Positions 53,268-62,612 of a stretch of 64,000 nucleotides of DNA are shown in pieces (the stretch's first letter is position 1; every line of letters starts with the position of its first letter). The stretch covers positions 62,001 to 126,000 of the forward strand of contig JBDKER010000002.1 in assembly GCA_039795165.1 (NCBI GenBank), read 5' to 3'. The position numbers and the translations under genes were made by a program. The DNA is from V1-33 sp039795165 (GTDB taxonomy: Bacteria > Verrucomicrobiota > Verrucomicrobiia > Verrucomicrobiales > V1-33). The notes beneath the pieces are model-generated. The model saw nothing but the letters and a program-made list of their open reading frames with translations, did no database searches and had not been told where the DNA came from.

Positions 53268-56165
53268 ATGAAGTCCCGATTCTTCCGTCCTGTTGGGCTG
53301 GCGCTCAGTGCGCTGGCATCCGCCCCGGTTCTGGCTCAACTGCCGCTGAAGCCGGACGATGTGATTTGTTCGATTGGGAACGGTCTGGCCGACCGGATGC
53401 AGCATGATGGCTGGGTGGAAACGCTCATTCAGAGCAAGTCGGCCGGGAAGAAGCTGACCTTCCGGGAGTTGGGGATCACGGGGGACATGGTGAATCACCG
53501 TCCGAGGCACGAAGGATTTTCGTCGCCCGAGGATTATCTGAAACTGTGCAAGGCCGACGTGATCTTCGTCTTTTTCGGGTACAATGAATCCTTTGCCGGA
53601 GAGGCCGGGGTTGGTAAATTCCGGGAGGAACTCGGAGGGATGATCGACCGGTACCGTGGGATGCAGTTCAATGGGGAATCGGCTCCGCGGCTTGTGCTTT
53701 TCTCGCCGGTGGCGTTTGAGAATCACCGGAGTCCGAACCTTCCGAATGGGGCGGCGACCAATGTGAATCTGGCGCTCTACACGGGAGCCATCAAGCAGGT
53801 GGCCGAGGAGAAGGGCGTGGCCTTTGTCGATCTCTTCTCATCGTCGCAGGCGCGGTATGCGGCGGCTTCGGAACCACTCACGATCAATGGCGTGCATCTG
53901 CTGCCGGAAGGGAATCGTCAGATTGGGGAAATCATTGCGAAGTCCGTGACGGGCGAAGCCGTGACGGGGAGTCCGTCGCTGGAGCCGCTGCGGGCGGCCG
54001 TGCTCGACAAGAACTGGCATTGGCACAACCGCTACCGGGCCACGGATGGCAACGACATCTGGGGTGGACGATCCGGGCTGAAGTTTGTGAATGGGCAATC
54101 GAATGCCGACGTGCTCCAGCATGAACTGAAGATGCTTGATGTGATGACGTCGAACCGCGATGCGGCCATCTGGGCGGCCGCCGAGGGGAAGGCGCTGAAG
54201 GTTTCCGATGACAATGTGCCGCCTCCGGTTCCGGTGGTATCGAATCTCGGGAATCCGAGCGAGTACCTCGATGGCAAGGCTGCCATTGCGAAGATGAAGG
54301 TGCCCGACGGTCATGAAGTGAATCTGTTTGCCGACGAGAAGACGATTCCGGGGTTTGCGAATCCCGTGCAGCTGCAGGTTGATGCCAAGGGCCGCCTGTG
54401 GGCCGCCTGCTGGAATACCTATCCGAAGTGGGAACCGCTCAAGGAGATGAACGACACGCTGCTGATTCTCCCGGACGAGAACGGCGATGGCGTGGCGGAC
54501 AAGGCCATCGAATTCGCGAAGGTCCACAATCCGCTGGGCTTCGAATTCTGGAATGGCGGCGTCATTGTGACCACGCAGCCGGACATTCTTTTCCTCAAGG
54601 ACACGGATGGAGATGACAAGGCGGACGTGCGCTATGTTCTCTTCCAGGGCATCGATTCGGCCGACACGCACCACGCCGCCAACAACCTCATTCTCGGGCC
54701 CGACGGAGCCATCTACTGGCAGAGCGGCATCTTCCTGCAGAATGCCTTCGAACATCCATGGGGAGCCGCGCTGCATGCGACCGCTTCCGGCATGTACCGC
54801 TTCGATCCCCGGCGCTACACGATCACCTTCCACGCCGGCAACAGTCCGAACCCGCACGGCACTTCCTTTGATTACTGGGGATACCATTACGCCAACGACG
54901 GCACCGGCGGCAATTCGTTCCAGGTGCGCCCGCAGGGGAATGGCTTCCAGATGCATCAGCTCGTGAACATGGAAGTGCGTCCCGTGCCGGCTGACTGCAT
55001 CGTTTCGAGCGACAACTTCCCGGAGGACATCCAGCAGGATTTTCTCGTGCTCAACACGATCGGCTACCTTGGCATCAAGCGCTACGATCTCCAACGCGAA
55101 GGCTTTGAGGATCCCAAGCGTGCCTTCGGCGAAGTCTGGGGAACCCCGACGCCCGATTACTTCCGCAGCGACGATCCGAACTTCCGTCCCACCGACGCCG
55201 AATTCGGAGCCGATGGTGCCCTCTACATTGCCGACTGGCAGAACGCCATCATCGGTCACATGCAGCACAACATCCGCGACCCGCGCCGCGACCACACCCA
55301 TGGACGCATCTACCGCCTCGTGAATAAAGGCCGCCCGCTCCAGAAGAATGTCGCCATCGCCGGACAGCCGATTCCCGTCCTCCTCGACCACCTCAAGAAT
55401 CCTGTCGATGGCATCCGCCACCGCACAAGGGTTGAACTGAGCGGCCGGAGCAGCGGGGAAGTCATCGCCGCCGTCAAGGAATGGGTGAAGCAGTTCGATG
55501 CGAAGAAAAAGGAAGATGCGCACCATCTGCTCGAGGCCCTCTGGCTCCATCAGCAGCACAACGTGCGCGACATGGCTCTGCTCGAAGCCGTCCTCGATTC
55601 CCCGGATCAGCACGCCCGCGTGGCCGCCGCCACCGTGAAGCATCACTGGGGAGCTGCCGACCCGACCAAGGGTCAGATGGCCACCCAGATCGAGGAAGCG
55701 GTCGCCGAGGTGAAAGTTGACGTCCCCGCCCACCTGAGCGGCGACGACGCCAAGGCGTACACACTCGGTGCCAATGTCTTCCTGCGCGATGGCCACTGCG
55801 CGACCTGCCACCAGAAGACCGGGGCCGGGCTCGACCCGATCTACCCGCCGCTGGCCAACAGCGTCTGGGTCACAGGATCGGAAGAACGACTCACCAAACT
55901 CGTGCTGCACGGCCTGTGGGGCCCGATTGAAGTGAATGGCAAGACCTATGATCCTGCGAAGGGCATTCCGCCCATGACGCAGTTTGCCGCGCTTCTGAAG
56001 GATGAGGAAATCGCTGCCGTGCTCACCTACGTCCGCAATTCATGGGGCAATCAGGCCGCTCCCGTGAAGGCCGAGACTGTGAAGAAGGTGCGCGAAGCCA
56101 CGAAGGACCGTTCCATCTTCTGGAGCCCCGAGGAATTGCTCAAGGACCATCCGCTCGAGAAGTAA
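53268..56165 (+). CDS. SGNH hydrolase fused to PVC-type dehydrogenase and cytochrome c
   Basis: A 965-aa exported protein; the ATG at 53268 gives the signal MKSRFFRPVGLALSALASAP. Residues about 25-240 are an SGNH domain: DDVICSIGNGLADRM where GDS is expected (GNG here), FRELGITGDMVN, VIFVFFGYNESF with an Asn in the GxN position, and a late NGVHLLPEGNRQ giving the His. About 340-700 is the PVC dehydrogenase propeller (LWAACWNTYPKW, DENGDGVADKAIEF, GADGALYIADWQNA, HGRIYRLVNKG). A short HEAT-like part follows, then cytochrome c with CATCH (GHCATCHQKTGAGLDPIYPP) and a distal Met (PPMTQF). It combines in one chain what 35674-36627 and 32211-35618 encode as two genes. Confidence 0.88.
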   Translation: MKSRFFRPVGLALSALASAPVLAQLPLKPDDVICSIGNGLADRMQHDGWVETLIQSKSAGKKLTFRELGITGDMVNHRPRHEGFSSPEDYLKLCKADVIFVFFGYNESFAGEAGVGKFREELGGMIDRYRGMQFNGESAPRLVLFSPVAFENHRSPNLPNGAATNVNLALYTGAIKQVAEEKGVAFVDLFSSSQARYAAASEPLTINGVHLLPEGNRQIGEIIAKSVTGEAVTGSPSLEPLRAAVLDKNWHWHNRYRATDGNDIWGGRSGLKFVNGQSNADVLQHELKMLDVMTSNRDAAIWAAAEGKALKVSDDNVPPPVPVVSNLGNPSEYLDGKAAIAKMKVPDGHEVNLFADEKTIPGFANPVQLQVDAKGRLWAACWNTYPKWEPLKEMNDTLLILPDENGDGVADKAIEFAKVHNPLGFEFWNGGVIVTTQPDILFLKDTDGDDKADVRYVLFQGIDSADTHHAANNLILGPDGAIYWQSGIFLQNAFEHPWGAALHATASGMYRFDPRRYTITFHAGNSPNPHGTSFDYWGYHYANDGTGGNSFQVRPQGNGFQMHQLVNMEVRPVPADCIVSSDNFPEDIQQDFLVLNTIGYLGIKRYDLQREGFEDPKRAFGEVWGTPTPDYFRSDDPNFRPTDAEFGADGALYIADWQNAIIGHMQHNIRDPRRDHTHGRIYRLVNKGRPLQKNVAIAGQPIPVLLDHLKNPVDGIRHRTRVELSGRSSGEVIAAVKEWVKQFDAKKKEDAHHLLEALWLHQQHNVRDMALLEAVLDSPDQHARVAAATVKHHWGAADPTKGQMATQIEEAVAEVKVDVPAHLSGDDAKAYTLGANVFLRDGHCATCHQKTGAGLDPIYPPLANSVWVTGSEERLTKLVLHGLWGPIEVNGKTYDPAKGIPPMTQFAALLKDEEIAAVLTYVRNSWGNQAAPVKAETVKKVREATKDRSIFWSPEELLKDHPLEK

Positions 56166-56180
56166 ACCATCACTTCCGGA

Positions 56181-56222
56181 GGAACGGCTGCCCTGTCTGA
56201 CGATGCGCAGGGCAGCCGTTCC
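56181..56222 (+). terminator. Perfect 15-bp hairpin between the first two genes of the operon
   Basis: GGAACGGCTGCCCTG pairs with CAGGGCAGCCGTTCC around a 12-base loop, 15 bp after the stop. No T run follows, so it may attenuate, protect the upstream mRNA end, or only partly terminate before the gene at 56238. Confidence 0.55.
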
Positions 56223-56237
56223 GATGGATTCACGGCC

Positions 56238-59200
56238 ATGACGCGATCGCGATGTCTTGCGCAAGGAACAGGGGCACTGTTCCCGCTGCTGCTGGCGGCC
56301 GCCGGACGGGCGGAACCGGTGGATTTCAGCCGCGAAGTGCTGCCGCTGCTGTCCGACCGCTGTTTCTATTGTCATGGCCCGGACGAAAAGCACCGGAAGG
56401 GCGATCTGCGGCTTGATGTGGAAGCGGCGGCCAAAGCGCCGGGGAAAAGCGGTGCCGCCATTGTCCCCGGCAAGCCAGCCGAGAGTCTGCTCCTGCAGCG
56501 GATACGTTCGCTCGATCCCGACGAACAGATGCCGCCCCCGGAAGTTCACAAGGAACTGAGCGCGGCACAGCAGACGACCCTTGAGCAATGGATCTCCGAA
56601 GGAGCCCCGTGGGGACGCCACTGGGCCTTCACCCCGATGCAGCGTCCCACCGTTCCCGCGGATGCCGGAAATCCCATCGACGCCCTTGTCGCCGCCAAAC
56701 TCGCCCGGGAAGGACTCGCGTTTTCTCCGGAAGCCGAACCCGCCACCCTGCTCCGGCGCACCACTCTCGCCCTCACCGGTCTGCCGCCCACGCCGGAGGA
56801 AATGACCGCATGGCTCGCCGATCCATCGCCGCAGCAATGGGAACGCCACGTTGACCGGCTCCTTGCTTCGGATGCCTACGGCGAACGCATGGCATGGGAC
56901 TGGATGGAGGCGGCCCGTTATGCGGATACCAATGGCTACCAAGGCGATGGCATGCGCACCATGTGGCCATGGCGCGACTGGGTGGTCCGCTCATTCAACC
57001 GTAACCAGCGCTGGGATGAATTCACTGTCTGGCAGATTGCCGGCGACCTCCTGCCAGGAGCCACCGACGAACAACGGCTCGCCACCGCCTTCCTCCGCAA
57101 CCACCCCATCAATGGAGAAGGCGGCAGAATCGCCGAGGAAAACCGGGTCGATTACGTCATGGACATGGCCGAGACCACCGGAACCGTCTGGCTCGCGCTC
57201 ACCTTCAATTGCTGCCGCTGCCACGACCATAAGTTCGATCCGCTCTCGCAGCGCGATTACTACAGCCTCACCGCGTTCTTCAATCAGACCCCCGTGGACG
57301 GAGGCGGAGGCGATCCTCAGACGCCCCCGGTCCTGCGGGTGCCCGATCCCGCGGCCGCCCGGCAACTCGCAGAAGTCAGCCAGCAAAGCGACGACGCCCG
57401 CAGATCCCTCGACTCCGAACGCACCGCAGCCGCCAGCCGCCGCGAGTCATGGGAAAGGGAACGCGCCGCCGCCGGATCGGCATGGCAGCCACTCGTTCCA
57501 AAGACGGCCAAAGCCGACGGCAGTACCCTGACGATTCAGCCCGACCGCTCGATCCTGAACAGCGGGGCCAATCCCGACAAGGACAACTACGAAGTCACCG
57601 CCGTCACCGGCCCCGGGCGCTGGACGGGTCTGCGGCTCGATGTCCTCCGCCATCCCTCCATGACGGCCGGCGGTCTGGCGCGCTCGGACAGCGGCAATTT
57701 CGTCCTCACTTCGCTCCGCATGGAACGCGACACTGAAGGCTCGGCCCCGCAACCGGTCGCCCTCGCGGCCGTGGCAGCCACCCATGAACAAGGTGGACTC
57801 AAACTGGCCGGTGTCCTCGATGACAATCCGGCCAGCGGCTGGGCCGTCCATGAGGGCCGCATGGTCGACCGCAGTCACGCCGCCGTCCTCCGCTTCGCCG
57901 AGCCTCTCACCACCACCGAGAACACCGTCCTGCGCTTCCGCTTCCGCCACGAATCCGGAAACCGTCACCACAACATGGGACGGTTCCGCCTCAGCCTCAC
58001 ACAGGAAGCCGAACCAGCACTCGGCACCGCCGATCCCGCCCTCGCCGTCGCCCTGCAGACGCCCGCGGCGGAACGCGACCGCGACCAGCAGGAAATCATC
58101 GCCACCGCATGGGAGGAAGCGGATCCCGTCATCGCAGGGCTGCGGCGGAAAATCGCCGAGCTGACGGAACGCGCACGCCAGCTCGCCGATTCTGGTCCGA
58201 AGGTCATGGTCATGGCCGACCGGGAATCGCCGCGGAAAACCTTCATTCTCGATCATGGACTCTACAACAAGCCGGAGGAGGAAGTCACTGCGGCCTTGCC
58301 GGCATTCCTTGCGGCCCTTCCGCAGGACGTTCCTGCGAACCGCCTTGCGCTGGCCCGCTGGATCGTGGCTCCGGAGAATCCCCTGACGGCCCGGGTGGCC
58401 GTGAACCGTTTCTGGCAGATGCTCTTCGGCATCGGCCTCGTGAAGTCGGCGGAGGATTTCGGAGTACAGGCGGAATTCCCGCAGCATGCAGCTCTGCTTG
58501 ACTGGCTGGCGTCGGATTTCCGCGAGGGTGGCTGGGATGTGAAGCGGCTCCTGCGCAAGATTGTGACAAGCCGGACATGGCGGCAGAGTTCGCGGCTGAC
58601 GCCGGCCTTGCTCGAGCGCGATCCCGCGAACCGGCTCCTTGCGCGCGGTCCGCGCTTCCGCATGCCTGCATGGATGATCCGGGATCAGGCGCTCGCGGCC
58701 GGTGGTCTGCTGCGGCCGATGGTGGGCGGTGGTTCTCCGGTGCTGCCATGGCAACCCGACGGCGTCTGGGAGGAAGCAACCTTCGGAACGGTCAAGTACC
58801 AGCGCGGCACGGGCGACGACCTGCGGAGGCGCAGTCTCTACACCTTCTGGCGCCGCATCGCCGGACCCACCATGTTCTTCGATACCGGATCGCGCCTCGT
58901 CTGCAGCGTGAAGCCCCTGCGCACGAATACTCCGCTGCACGCCCTCGCCACGAGCAATGATGTCACCTACGTGGAAGCCGCCCGCGCCATCGCCCTCGGA
59001 TCCGCAGCGGTCGCCGACCCCGCGGCCCGCCTCGCTGCCATGGCGCAGCGGGTTCTCGGCCGACCCGTCTCGCCCGCGGAAACGAAGGTCCTCATGACCG
59101 GATGGGAACGTCACCGCCGGCGGTTCGCAGACGCCCCGGAACGGGCGGTTCAGTTACTCGGCGAAGGAGAAAGCCCGCTCGTTCCGGCCGACCGTACCCC

Positions 59201-59270
59201 GGAACTCGCCGCATGGACAATGTCGGCCCTCACGATTCTCAACATGGACGAAGCCCTCAATCTCGAATGA
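56238..59270 (+). CDS. DUF1549/DUF1553 exported protein with planctomycete cytochrome c domain (PSD1 type)
   Basis: A 1010-aa protein. An N-terminal leader (ALFPLLLAAAGRA) is followed by the planctomycete cytochrome c domain (PSCyt1): FSREVLPLLSDRCFYCHG, with CxxCH at about 42-46. Then DUF1549 (IDALVAAKLAREG... to CCRCHDHKFDP, about 148-340, including a second CxxCH), a beta-sandwich insert, and DUF1553 (NRLALARWIVAPENPLTARV to TPLHALATSND, about 695-900). These proteins are hallmarks of PVC bacteria and are usually paired with DUF1501, as here, where the next start overlaps this stop (ATGA). Proposed roles involve polymer breakdown with electron transfer, but the chemistry is unproven. Confidence 0.9.
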   Translation: MTRSRCLAQGTGALFPLLLAAAGRAEPVDFSREVLPLLSDRCFYCHGPDEKHRKGDLRLDVEAAAKAPGKSGAAIVPGKPAESLLLQRIRSLDPDEQMPPPEVHKELSAAQQTTLEQWISEGAPWGRHWAFTPMQRPTVPADAGNPIDALVAAKLAREGLAFSPEAEPATLLRRTTLALTGLPPTPEEMTAWLADPSPQQWERHVDRLLASDAYGERMAWDWMEAARYADTNGYQGDGMRTMWPWRDWVVRSFNRNQRWDEFTVWQIAGDLLPGATDEQRLATAFLRNHPINGEGGRIAEENRVDYVMDMAETTGTVWLALTFNCCRCHDHKFDPLSQRDYYSLTAFFNQTPVDGGGGDPQTPPVLRVPDPAAARQLAEVSQQSDDARRSLDSERTAAASRRESWERERAAAGSAWQPLVPKTAKADGSTLTIQPDRSILNSGANPDKDNYEVTAVTGPGRWTGLRLDVLRHPSMTAGGLARSDSGNFVLTSLRMERDTEGSAPQPVALAAVAATHEQGGLKLAGVLDDNPASGWAVHEGRMVDRSHAAVLRFAEPLTTTENTVLRFRFRHESGNRHHNMGRFRLSLTQEAEPALGTADPALAVALQTPAAERDRDQQEIIATAWEEADPVIAGLRRKIAELTERARQLADSGPKVMVMADRESPRKTFILDHGLYNKPEEEVTAALPAFLAALPQDVPANRLALARWIVAPENPLTARVAVNRFWQMLFGIGLVKSAEDFGVQAEFPQHAALLDWLASDFREGGWDVKRLLRKIVTSRTWRQSSRLTPALLERDPANRLLARGPRFRMPAWMIRDQALAAGGLLRPMVGGGSPVLPWQPDGVWEEATFGTVKYQRGTGDDLRRRSLYTFWRRIAGPTMFFDTGSRLVCSVKPLRTNTPLHALATSNDVTYVEAARAIALGSAAVADPAARLAAMAQRVLGRPVSPAETKVLMTGWERHRRRFADAPERAVQLLGEGESPLVPADRTPELAAWTMSALTILNMDEALNLE

Positions 59271-60727
59271 ATGCCATGCACCCCATCGAGCAGGCCCGCC
59301 TCCATCTGACCCGCCGCGAATTCTTCGGCCGCACCGCCACGGGCATCGGCACCGCCGCCCTCGCCCAACTGCTGGGATCGGATGGCCTGCGCGCCGACGC
59401 ACCGCCGGCCATTCCCGGCTTCCCGGGCATCGCCCCGAAGGCCAAACGCGTCATCTACCTCTTCATGAATGGCGGGCCAACCCATGTCGATACGTTCGAC
59501 TGGAAACCGAAGCTCAAGGAACTCCACGGCCAACCAGTCCCGGAATCGTACGTCGGCGGAAAACGCTTCAGCACAATGACCGGAGCCGCCGGCGGCAAAC
59601 TCATGCTCGCCCCCGTCGAACCCTTCCAGCAGTACGGTCAATCAGGCGCATGGGTCAGCAATCTCATGCCCCACACGGCCGCCATTGCGGACGAATTGTG
59701 CTTCATCAAATCGATGCACACGGACGCCGTGAATCACGCACCGGCCATTTCCTTTCTGCTGAGCGGTGCTCAGCTTCCCGGTCGTCCGTCGCTGGGAGCA
59801 TGGCTCAGCTACGGCCTGGGATCGGAAACGGAAAACCTGCCGGCTTACGTGGTCATGACTTCCGTGAGCAAAGGCACAAGCTGCGGTCAGATCTTCTACG
59901 ACTTCTACTGGGGATCCGGCTTTCTGCCGTCGCGCTTCCAGGGCGTGAAATTCCGCAGCAGTGGCGACCCCGTGCTGTATCTCTCGGATCCTGCCGGCGT
60001 CGACCGCGGCATGAAGCGCGATTTTCTCGACGATCTCGCGGCGCTCAACGAGCAGAAGCTGCACGACTTCGGCGATCCGGAAATCGCGGCACGCATCGCC
60101 CAGTACGAAATGGCCTTCCGCATGCAGAGCAGTGTCCCGGAACTGGCGGATTTCCGCAGCGAACCGAAGTCGGTGCTCGACAGCTACGGTCCGGATGTCC
60201 TCGAACCCGGGAGCTTCGCCCACAACTGCCTGATGGCCCGCCGTCTCGTCGAACGCGGTGCCCGCTGCGTCCAGCTCATGCACGCCGGATGGGATCAGCA
60301 CAATTCACTGACCACGGAACTCTACAATCAGTGCCGTGATACCGACCGCGCCAGCGCAGCCCTCGTCATGGACCTCAAGCAGCGCGGCCTGCTCGAAGAT
60401 ACCCTCGTCGTCTGGGGCGGGGAATTCGGCCGCACTCCCTTCATCCAGGGGAATATCGCGGACCGCCCACGCTGGGGCCGCGACCACCATCCCTACGCCT
60501 TCACCACATGGATGGCCGGAGCCGGCGTCAGACCCGGCCTCACCTTCGGAGCATCCGATGACCTCGGCATGAATGCCGTCACCGACCCCGTCCACGTCCA
60601 CGATTTCCAGGCAACTCTGCTCCACCTCATGGGCATCGATCACGAACGCCTCACCTACCGCTTCCAGGGCCGCGACTTCCGCCTCACCGACGTCAGCGGG
60701 AAGATCGTGCGCGGGATTCTCGGGTGA
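59267..60727 (+). CDS. Exported DUF1501 protein
   Basis: A 486-aa DUF1501 protein whose ATG (59267) overlaps the preceding TGA, indicating translational coupling. It has a Tat-like leader (LTRREFFGRTATGIGTAALA), then RVIYLFMNGGPTHVDTFDWK, TDAVNHAPAISFLLSGAQ, LVVWGGEFGRTPF, GRDHHPYAFTTWMAGAG and HVHDFQATLLHLMGIDHERL. The metal-type residues in these motifs match those of the paralogue at 30710-32149, so both copies look intact. It is the last gene of the SGNH-dehydrogenase / DUF1549-1553 / DUF1501 operon. Confidence 0.9.
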   Translation: MNAMHPIEQARLHLTRREFFGRTATGIGTAALAQLLGSDGLRADAPPAIPGFPGIAPKAKRVIYLFMNGGPTHVDTFDWKPKLKELHGQPVPESYVGGKRFSTMTGAAGGKLMLAPVEPFQQYGQSGAWVSNLMPHTAAIADELCFIKSMHTDAVNHAPAISFLLSGAQLPGRPSLGAWLSYGLGSETENLPAYVVMTSVSKGTSCGQIFYDFYWGSGFLPSRFQGVKFRSSGDPVLYLSDPAGVDRGMKRDFLDDLAALNEQKLHDFGDPEIAARIAQYEMAFRMQSSVPELADFRSEPKSVLDSYGPDVLEPGSFAHNCLMARRLVERGARCVQLMHAGWDQHNSLTTELYNQCRDTDRASAALVMDLKQRGLLEDTLVVWGGEFGRTPFIQGNIADRPRWGRDHHPYAFTTWMAGAGVRPGLTFGASDDLGMNAVTDPVHVHDFQATLLHLMGIDHERLTYRFQGRDFRLTDVSGKIVRGILG

Positions 60728-60899
60728 TGCCATCCCTCCGCCCGGCAACCATCGGGTGAACCGATGCCCGCCAGAGCGTTGCCGATTTCCGTTGCGTCCG
60801 GCGGGCTGGCCCCCTACGATTTCGACGTGACTGGCGGTTGCCTTATGGCTGGCTGTTCAGGCACGGGCCGATGGCGCAACTGACCGCCGGGGGCCGGAA

Positions 60900-62612
60900 A
60901 TGATGTTCGATTTTTTCAAACGGATCCGGTTGAAGCGGCAGGGATATTCCTGCGGTCGCAAGCGTCGCGAGAGTGCGGCGGGTGGCTGGCGTGAGGCCAT
61001 GGGAGGAAGTGCAGTGGTGCGCTGGCTGCTCCTTGGCGTGTTTCTGGTGGCGGCGGCCCTTGTGTCGTCGGCGTTTCCGGAATCGATGATGCGGGAGGAA
61101 TCGGGCGGCGTTTTCGCCCTGCTGGCGCTGCTCGCGGCGGCCCTTGTGCACCTGCGGACAAGTCTGCGGAAGACATGGGACCGCAATGGACGGGTCACGC
61201 TGGTTTTCGGGGCGCTGCTGCTCCAGACGGCTGCTTTTCTGGTCCCGCAGCTCTTTGCTCGAATGGACAGTGCGTTCGGCGAGGCCGCCCGTCTCTTCCT
61301 CGGTCCGGTCGCGCTGGCTCCCATGCTGCTCACCCAATTGCTCGGGCGACGCCATGGCCTCTTTGCTGCTGTCTACGGCAGCCTCTGGTCGGGTTTGATG
61401 GTGCCACGGGAAATGGCCCTGCCATGTGTGGTGCTGGGAGTGGTCACTGGCCTGACCGCCATGGCCACGGTGCGGCACCTGCGGAAGCGCGGGCAATTGC
61501 TGCGCGCCGCGCTGATCACTGGTCTGGCTTCGGTGCTGACTGCGGCCGCCCTCGGTGTCATCGACCATCCATGGTCCGACGCCGCCCCGGAACAGGCATG
61601 GCTCATCATGTCGATGGAAGCAGGCATGCTCATGGCAACGGCCCTCGTCACCGCCCTTGTGGCCGGGGGCATGCTCCCGCTGCTCGAATCGGTTTTCGGC
61701 ATCACTACCCCGCTGTCGTGGCTGGAACTGGCTGACCTCAATCATCCTCTGCTGCGGAGAATGACCATGGAGGCCCCCGGAACCTACCACCACAGCCTCA
61801 TGGTCGCCAATCTGGCGGAAGCAGCCGCCGAAGCCGTGGGAGCCAACGGAACGCAATGCCGGGTCTGTTCCTATTTTCATGACATCGGGAAACTCGTGAA
61901 GCCGGAGTACTGCATCGAGAACATCACCGACGAAAACCCACACGACGACCTCGCGCCGAGCATGAGCGCCCTCGTCGTCATGGCTCACGTCAAGGACGGG
62001 GTCGATCTGGCCTGCCGCCACAAGCTGAACCGGGAAATCACGGACGTCATCCGGCAGCATCACGGCACCTCATTGGTTTATTATTTCTACCGCAAAGCCC
62101 TCGAACAGCAGGAAGCCGCGCGCCTCGCCGTGGCCGCAGGCAAGGCCACCGCCGAAGACATTCCCGAAGTCCGCGAGTCGTCGTTCCGTTACCCGGGTCC
62201 CCGCCCGTCAACCCGGGAAAGCGCCATCGTCAGCCTCGCCGACGCCGTCGAAAGTGCTTCCCGATCCCTCGCCAAACCAACGCCGCAGCGCATCGAAGCC
62301 ATGGTCGAGGAAATCGTGCGGTCGCGCCTCAAGGATGGCCAGCTCGATGAATGTGCCCTCACCATGAATGATCTCCATGCAGTCCGGGAATCGTTCGTGA
62401 AAACCCTGCGCACGAGCCTGCACCGCCGCATTCCCTATCCCGATGAAAAGCCGGAGGAAGGGAAGGGCAGGACCAGGACCGGACGCGAAGCGGAAAAACC
62501 GGCGACGTCGGTCAGCGGGACCACTCCGCCCCCCAGCAATGTCATTCCCATGCCGGTGACTCCCCCAGTTGCCGCTCCGCCGGCTCAGGAACCCGGGGAG
62601 AGGGCGGTGTGA
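60900..62612 (+). CDS. PgpH-like membrane HD-domain phosphohydrolase
   Basis: A 570-aa protein with several transmembrane helices (about 39-275) followed by an HDIG domain: a TYHHSL motif at 295-300, the metal dyad in FHDIGK (His327, Asp328) and IRQHHGTSL further on. This is the architecture of the PgpH/7TM-HD family, whose characterised members hydrolyse cyclic di-AMP. Compared with PgpH (around 700 aa) it lacks the large extracellular 7TMR-HDED domain and has only ~25 residues between the first two helices. The C-terminal ~75 residues are low-complexity and Pro-rich. The next gene overlaps its stop by 4 bp. Confidence 0.87.
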   Translation: MMFDFFKRIRLKRQGYSCGRKRRESAAGGWREAMGGSAVVRWLLLGVFLVAAALVSSAFPESMMREESGGVFALLALLAAALVHLRTSLRKTWDRNGRVTLVFGALLLQTAAFLVPQLFARMDSAFGEAARLFLGPVALAPMLLTQLLGRRHGLFAAVYGSLWSGLMVPREMALPCVVLGVVTGLTAMATVRHLRKRGQLLRAALITGLASVLTAAALGVIDHPWSDAAPEQAWLIMSMEAGMLMATALVTALVAGGMLPLLESVFGITTPLSWLELADLNHPLLRRMTMEAPGTYHHSLMVANLAEAAAEAVGANGTQCRVCSYFHDIGKLVKPEYCIENITDENPHDDLAPSMSALVVMAHVKDGVDLACRHKLNREITDVIRQHHGTSLVYYFYRKALEQQEAARLAVAAGKATAEDIPEVRESSFRYPGPRPSTRESAIVSLADAVESASRSLAKPTPQRIEAMVEEIVRSRLKDGQLDECALTMNDLHAVRESFVKTLRTSLHRRIPYPDEKPEEGKGRTRTGREAEKPATSVSGTTPPPSNVIPMPVTPPVAAPPAQEPGERAV

